Position numbers and translations under genes: made by a program. The notes beneath the pieces are model-generated. The model searched no databases and had not been told where the DNA came from. It saw only the letters and a list, made by a program, of their open reading frames with translations. From Bimastos eiseni (taxonomy: Eukaryota > Annelida > Clitellata > Crassiclitellata > Lumbricidae), in contig OY365810.1 of the NCBI GenBank assembly GCA_959347315.1, positions 22,710,906 to 22,774,905 of the forward strand: 64,000 nucleotides of DNA, in the 5' to 3' direction. How positions within the stretch are numbered: position 1 is the stretch's first letter; the number at the start of each line of letters is the position of its first letter. Shown piece by piece: positions 58,805 to 64,000 of the stretch.

Positions 58805-59270
58805 TTTCTCTAGCTTACTCTTGAAAGCTGTGAGTGTCCACTAAGATAGTATTATCAATCAAACCATTCCACAAACTTATAACTGTTTCACTCAAGAACT
58901 TGATCCCTACTATTCCTTTCAACTCCTTAAACAATTTGTACTTGTGTCTCCAGGTGTCTTGGTTGGTGCTAATTCAAAGAATCTCTCCCACGGTGATGAT
59001 TCCTTTCCAGTCATGTGAGCCGTAGCTAGATCTCATCTGCTCCTAGCCTCCTATTACTCTCCAATATTGTTAGTCCACAGCTATTCAACCTTTTTTAAAG
59101 CAAAATTTCTTGTAGCCCCAAATCAGTTTTGTAGTTTGTCTTTGCACTATCTCCAGTTTTCCATGTCCTGCTTTAGGAATGGATTTGTTACCAGGATACA
59201 TTATTTCAAATGTGGTCTAACCAGTGATTTGTACAGCCTCAGTATTGTGTAGCACCGGACTATGTCTTAT
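58805..59270 (-). pseudogene. CR1-like LINE relic: C-terminal part of RT polyprotein
   Basis: On the minus strand from about 59265: LRLYKSLVRPHLK, then PFLKQDME, KESSPWERFFELAPTKTP, and in a second frame RHKYKLFKELKGIVGIKFLS with ISLWNGLIDNTI. These follow the order LYKSLVRPHLEY, ER...LF, W..LP of the CR1-group RT C-terminus. Many stops and at least two frameshifts. The RT active site is not included. Confidence 0.85.
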
Positions 59271-59477
59271 AAAATGGCGTTTCCTTGTGTATTTTCACTA
59301 GACTTGAAAACATTCGTGGATTAATGCTTTGTTTACTATCGTATAACATCCTTCGTATTATTTCTATTCTCTCAGGAAACTTTCACCAATGCAAACACCT
59401 TCACTAGTCATTGACGATGTATTTATTCCTCAAATCACTAAAGTAAACATACTTGTGGTCGTTATCGAACAAAATCT

Positions 59478-59585
59478 GAGCTGGTTAGGTTGGTTGTAGT
59501 TTAACGAGACTGTGTGATACCAAAATCATTAGCGACGCCCTCCTCCTTTAACCAGGCTTGGGATTGGCATTGCTGTAATTCCGCC
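59478..59585 (+). repeat. Dispersed repeat family R1, copy 4
   Basis: GTTGTAGTTTAACGAGACTG, GTGTGATA, GCCCTCCTCCTTTAACCAGG, CTTGGGATTGGCA: close to copy 1 at 16830. Confidence 0.85.
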
Positions 59586-59870
59586 ACTGTAGGATCTTAT
59601 TTATAAAATATCGATTTATTTTGCCAGAATACAGATATGTTATCACGCCCCATGCAAATAATTCATCCACATTAAAGCCAACCTACATTCGTAGTCATAT
59701 GTTCACCCGACTTATTACCTTTCACCTTCGCTGACTATTTTAGAACCGGTTCATCTATTCATTCTTACAGCAGGCTACTTGGAGAGCCTAGAGAGCAATT
59801 TCTGCTCAAATGAACATCCAAAAATTCTTTATTGAGATAATTAGTCCCATTGTTTGGAACGACCTTCCGG

Positions 59871-59874
<4 letters not shown>

Positions 59875-59905
<31 letters not shown>
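59875..59905. repeat. (TA)n microsatellite
   Basis: Pure atatat run. Confidence 0.95.
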
Positions 59906-60141
59906 CGTGTCTAGTCATCTCCTATTAGAAAAAACTTCTGCATATCCACCTACTCACTTCAAGTATTTAACTATTACAATTTTCTATCTGCTGGTCTTTT
60001 ATTTTAAACTATCTGACTAATACCGATTATGCTGGCTAGCAGTTTTAAAATAAACTGGAAACCACTCCCAAATCTGATAACCATAATAACAATACTGGTA
60101 CGCAGGTGGTCCTGTTTGGCGGAATGGGGTCCCTTTCGGTC

Positions 60142-60198
60142 CTTCTTCGTGATGATGTTGCTCCAGCCAGTCGTGCACAGTCACAATATCAAAGTAGT
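60142..60198 (-). repeat. Exon-like repeat pair, copy 1
   Basis: Minus strand encodes FDIVTVHDWLEQHHHEEG. Similar in frame and sequence to 60810-60864, about 670 bp away. Flanking residues of the two frames do not align well. Confidence 0.5.
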
Positions 60199-60709
60199 TA
60201 TATGAAAGATGATCATGTGTTGTGTTTCGTTTAAGGGAGCAATAAAACAACCCGTGTAATGGCTATGTAGAAGCTCTCATGTTGATTTACATCTGGGATT
60301 AGAACTCGAACCTTTTGGCACACATGTCAAACGCCGATTCAGTTTCACGGTGTCTTGGTGCCTGTCACAGACTATAACTAAATGCAAGATGTGGAACATG
60401 GCATGTAACAGGTGTCATATGGAATTAACGGGTAACAGGTCACAGGATGGATTCCGCCAGATGAACCTAATCATCAAAACCAGCCAGCACTCTCTTGACT
60501 GTTGATTTCTATCATAAGCATCGCCGGTCATTTGCAGCAAAAACATGCACATTTGGTCGTATCATTCCCTTTAAACTTCCGGAACGTCATTACTTCATTT
60601 GCGGTTAATTCAGTGCTTCGTGACGAAAGGTAAAACTGATGAGGAAGCTGTGCGTGATCATCAGATAAAGGGTGGAACCTAGAACGTGACTCGATGGTTC
60701 TTATCATAC

Positions 60710-60847
60710 CTTCGTCTGCGGCGATCTCTTCTTCAGTCGCCTTCTTCAAGTTGTCCGTCATATTCTGCCTCCGGTGTAGATTTCTCGAAGTGGCAGTAGT
60801 CTCCTTTGCGTCTTCGTGATGATGTAGCGCCAGTTCGTCGTGCACGG
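60710..60847 (-). CDS. Possible exon of an unknown gene (contains repeat copy 2)
   Basis: A 138-nt segment has an acceptor-like ttgatattgcag before 60847 and a donor-like GACGAAG|gtatga at 60710. One frame reads VHDELALHHHEDAKETTATS and KKATEEEIAADEG, polar and acidic with no known domain. The frame stays open through the donor to a stop at 60528, ending in a Cys-rich CACFCC. A related peptide occurs at 60142-60198. Upstream the open frame is microsatellite translation. Could be a real small exon or a dispersed repeat. Confidence 0.2.
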
Positions 60848-60999
60848 CTGCAATATCAAGTACTCTGGCAGACAGAAGCCCGGTGCATCTGGTACTTAAA
60901 GAGACCGACGACGGCTGCGCTATATAAGTATCGATGTGACGAGCGACACGAATGCGGTGTGCAGCACAAGCGGTCGCGGTTACGTTAGTCAGTCTGTCG

Positions 61000-61205
61000 T
61001 TCAGTGTGTGTGGGTGTGTTTGTGTGTGTGTGTGCGCGCGTGTGGGTTTATGTCTGTGTGTATTTTTGCGTGCGTGTGCGTCAGTGTGGGTGTGCGTATG
61101 TGTGTCTATATATATACATATATATATACATATATATATATATGCGTGTGTGTATAGGTGTGTGTGTGTGCGGACGTATGTGTGTGTGCGTGTGCGTGTG
61201 GTAGA
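61000..61205. repeat. (GT)n/(TA)n compound microsatellite
   Basis: Runs of gtgtgt interrupted by tatata at about 61108-61145. Overlapping VCVC and THTH frames are repeat translations. Confidence 0.95.
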
Positions 61206-61241
61206 GCTTCGACCAGAAGAGGTCGTCATCTTCTCTCCGCT

Positions 61242-61450
61242 TCGTCAGCGTCTTCTTTTCTTTCTTCTTCTCCTTCGTTTTCTTCATCATCCTCCTCCTC
61301 CTCCTCCTCCCCTCTTCTTCTGCTCCTATTTCTTCCTTCTCCTTCTTCTTCATCTTCTTCATCATCATGCTCCTCTTCTTGTTCTGCTCCTTCTTCTGTT
61401 TCTTATCTTCCTCTTCTGTTCCTTTTTCTCCATCTTCATCTTCATCTCGT
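61242..61450. repeat. Pyrimidine-rich (TTC/CTC)n tract
   Basis: tcttct and cctcctcct runs on the plus strand. Confidence 0.92.
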
Positions 61451-61454
61451 TCAA

Positions 61455-61640
61455 CGGAGAGTCGTGCGCATGCGCAGGAGCCAGCCTTCGCTCGATGCAT
61501 CTTGCCGGGCGCCACAACGAGATATCCTCCTCTGTCATCTTTCCACACGTTGATGAGCGATGTCGTGTCGCGGACCAATAACGAGCTAATAATGAGGGCT
61601 GCGCTCTCGCTCCAGCTACGATCCTCATCGACACGGAGAC
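61455..61640. promoter_or_regulatory. CG-rich block with NRF1-like site and CCAAT, possible promoter
   Basis: TGCGCATGCGCAGG at about 61467 fits the NRF1 palindrome, and GGACCAATAA lies near 61575, in a block much richer in CpG than its surroundings. No adjoining gene was identified, so this is only suggestive. Confidence 0.2.
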
Positions 61641-61779
61641 GGACAAACCAACGGACGGAGAGACAGACACAGAGGCAGACAGGACAAGAGTCGGGCAGCT
61701 GGAATGATCGACATACGGAGGGACAGACGGTCAAAATTAACGTATAAACAGACCATATCTACACAGATACACAGGCATA

Positions 61780-61850
61780 TGAACGAGCATACAGAAAGAT
61801 TGAGAAATAGATAGATATACAGACAGACAGACATACAGACAGACAACCGG
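61780..61850. repeat. (GATA)n/(GACA)n microsatellite
   Basis: atagatagatatacagacagacagac. Confidence 0.9.
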
Positions 61851-61975
61851 GAGGGTGCGTAGAGTGCCTGCTCGATATATTGATGAAAGGTGCTTGTCTG
61901 AAGACGATGAGAACTGACTGATCCAATCTATCGATATCCATCTCATTGAATATCTCCACATTTTAAAACTAGAAG

Positions 61976-62300
61976 CTTCTTCTTCATCATCACCATCATC
62001 TTCTTCTTCTTCATCATCATCATCGTCATCATTATCATCATCTTCTTCATCTTCAGCTTCAGCTTAACTTCATCATCTCCCTCTTCATCATCTTCATCTT
62101 CATCATTATCTTCTTCTTCTTCATCATCATCATCGTCATCATTATCATCATCTTCTTCATCTTCAGCTTCAGCTTAACTTCATCATCTTCATCTTCATCA
62201 TCATCTTCTTCATCATCCCCTTCTTCTTCTTCTTCATCACCTTTTTCTTCTTTTTCTTCTTCTTTTGCTTTTTCTTCTTCTTCTTCTTCTTCTCTTACGT
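61976..62300. repeat. Pyrimidine-rich (TTC/ATC)n array with a 110-bp tandem duplication
   Basis: The block ending TCTTCAGCTTCAGCTTAACT occurs at about 61998-62078 and again at 62108-62188 with essentially the same unit order. Confidence 0.93.
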
Positions 62301-63000
62301 CGATGGTGTAGCTGTCGTTACTGTCATTCACTATTTGTTTCCAGGCTACTGTTGTATGAGATCAGTTCTTGTGAAATGCTCGTCTAGCTTAAATCTCAGC
62401 CGGATTTTATTATACTGCAACGATCTTTGATTCTTTGCAGTAATGCGATAAACCAGAGTAAAATGTAAACGTCGGTAGCATTAGACATTGTTTGTGAGGT
62501 CAACTTAAATATAATGTGTAAATAGACGACGTTAGATAAGGGTTAGATTATATAATTTAAGAGACACTTAAGTGGAGCCTCAAACTCACTATTTTCTCTG
62601 GATATCGAACATCTGAATATCTCACTGCATTCAGCTACTCAATAACTTTCAACCAGATTCACGTTTCTGTGTGATTTAAGGCCCATTACAATTTATGAAA
62701 TCAAATAACGATAATAACTTAATTTTAAGAGAAATTCAAGTCTTTAAATTCTAATTGCACAATCTCACAAGTGCATGAATAAGCACAGTGATAGAATATA
62801 ATTCCTTCTTAAATTTGGCACTTATCCACGCTATTAAAGCCTATTATCCATTGAACACAGCTTATGTAATCATTGGGATGATGCGCTTTTATTGATGGTC
62901 TACAATAAAGAATTGAGGGTACTAGGATTTAAAATACTTGCAATGGCGGCAATTATTATACTCATGATTTCCAGCATCATTGTACTTCCAACTTCACATC
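62301..63000. other. No gene seen
   Basis: AT-rich unassigned sequence. Confidence 0.45.
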
Positions 63001-63004
63001 CGCT

Positions 63005-63020
63005 CACACACACACACACA

Positions 63021-63051
<31 letters not shown>
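63005..63051. repeat. (CA)n(CT)n compound microsatellite
   Basis: Pure acac run followed directly by a pure tctc run. Confidence 0.98.
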
Positions 63052-63056
<5 letters not shown>

Positions 63057-63516
63057 GCATCCCCCTGCTTCATCTTCTTTTTGGCTCCATTGCTGTGTTT
63101 CTTATCTTCTTCATCTCCTTACTTTCTCAGTTAAGATTTATTTTCTATTATTAATACAACGGTGTTAACTTCTGAACATCATTTATATTCATGGACACCG
63201 CCGTATGTAATATTATGCCGATATAATTGTACATATTTGTCCTTAATAGCGGATCATATATCCCTAAAGGGGTTCGGGGATTTCCCTTGTGGCCTAACAC
63301 ATTGATTGTCAGAACTGCTAAATATTTTCGGGTAATGATTGAGTGGTTAAAACATTATTTTCTTTGAATAGCCAGTAACATTCCATGCATGTGGCACGCC
63401 TGTTAGAAGGCATCGGTAAGAGAGGTTTTGAGGCCAGAGGCAACCTGTTGAATCAGTGGTTTATCCCAGTATGATCTCGTCTATGGTCAAAATTCTCTAA
63501 TGAGTGTGATATTTAC

Positions 63517-63592
63517 CTCTCCTCTCGCTCCAACGCTGCCACATAGTCTCAAAGTGTGCGCCGTTGTTGGTGTGCATGGAGGACCGTGGGGC
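63517..63592 (-). CDS. Possible internal exon of an unknown gene
   Basis: A 76-nt segment has a strong acceptor (tcctcttttctgcag) before 63592 and a donor GAG|gtaaat at 63517. Frame 1 reads APRSSMHTNNGAHFETMWQR followed by WSERR, with a coding-like residue mix. No family recognised. It would belong to a gene running leftwards, but no partner exon was found nearby. Confidence 0.28.
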
Positions 63593-64000
63593 CTGCAGAA
63601 AAGAGGACTTGAAGCCATTGACAGCCAGTCAAAGAAAACGAAGGAAGTAAGAAAGGCCATCACGCAAGAGAGAATCATACTCTGACAGATAATGATTACC
63701 AAGATCTGAGCTGTATAAACATCGTAATGTGTGCAGCAGCTGTGGTAAGCTTAATTAGCTTCTCAGTAGTATGCTGACATCGTGTTTTCAATGATCTTCA
63801 GCTTTGAGATAGCTTAAAGTAAAACCAATCTCGAGGAGTGAGAGTTCAGTCTTGGAGGCAGATAGTGAGGTGCTCAATAATGTTCTGTCGCGACAAAAAG
63901 TAAATGATTGTCAGTTTCAGAGGTGGTCATCAATGGTGAATGTGAGATTACCTCATCGCTCTTAGTTTTCCTCGGTTATAGCCCCAGTATAGTTTACGTT
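63593..64000. other. No gene seen
   Basis: Unassigned sequence up to the window edge. Confidence 0.4.

Noticed and set aside
60528..61229. 233-codon minus-strand frame as a whole gene
   Set aside because: Its first half is GT/TA microsatellite translation (THTH, YIYI). Only the downstream exon-like part is kept, at low confidence.
1..64000. CRISPR array, phage defence locus or bacterial operon
   Set aside because: The window is animal nuclear DNA; the regular repeats here lack unique equal-length spacers and no prokaryotic gene is present.

Overview
The window looks like a piece of nuclear genome from an invertebrate animal, probably marine. It is AT-rich, has introns of kilobases with GT-AG boundaries, and carries one multi-exon gene. 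The rest is mostly microsatellites, tRNA-derived SINEs, decayed LINEs, a Gypsy-type integrase relic and short hAT-like elements. Nothing bacterial was seen (no operons or Shine-Dalgarno-led genes). I cannot name the species; a lophotrochozoan or an invertebrate deuterostome would both fit.

The main gene is a membrane adenylyl cyclase of the ADCY5/ADCY6 type on the minus strand. It starts with an ATG at 21826 and runs leftwards through eight coding exons: 21011-21826, 19675-19824, 14011-14132, 7564-7803, 2910-3071, 2025-2169, 1536-1621 and 557-713. All splice phases agree, giving 1878 nt or 626 codons. They encode the cytoplasmic N-terminus, the six-helix M1 bundle, the complete C1a catalytic domain with both metal-binding aspartates, a short C1b linker, and the conserved segment leading into M2. 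M2 and C2 must lie off the left edge.

The introns of this gene (1-21 kb) hold SINE copies (2.3, 6.0, 8.2 and 10.7 kb), two hAT-like elements with perfect 8-bp target duplications (8641-9290 and 19921-20240), a foldback MITE (16498-16707) and an unexplained 259-codon frame on the opposite strand (17357-18136).

From 22 to 41.5 kb is repeat-rich. It holds LINE relics on both strands (23.6-24.3, 24.85-25.5, 29.9-31.0, 34.7-37.0 kb), a third hAT-like element (28020-28185), minisatellites at 29.8, 31.3 and 33.5 kb, and a decayed integrase (40.9-41.5 kb). At 41677-44345 there is a 2.7-kb hexanucleotide array built on GCATCA. It keeps very long frames open on both strands but is almost certainly not coding.

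From 44.4 to 64 kb I find no firm gene. There are CATA, GATA, TCC/TTC and AC/GT simple repeats, a fourth hAT-like element (48698-49040), a CR1-like LINE tail (58805-59270) and a few exon-like segments (60710-60847, 63517-63592) of low confidence.

No viral genome, CRISPR array, rRNA gene or intact tRNA gene was found.
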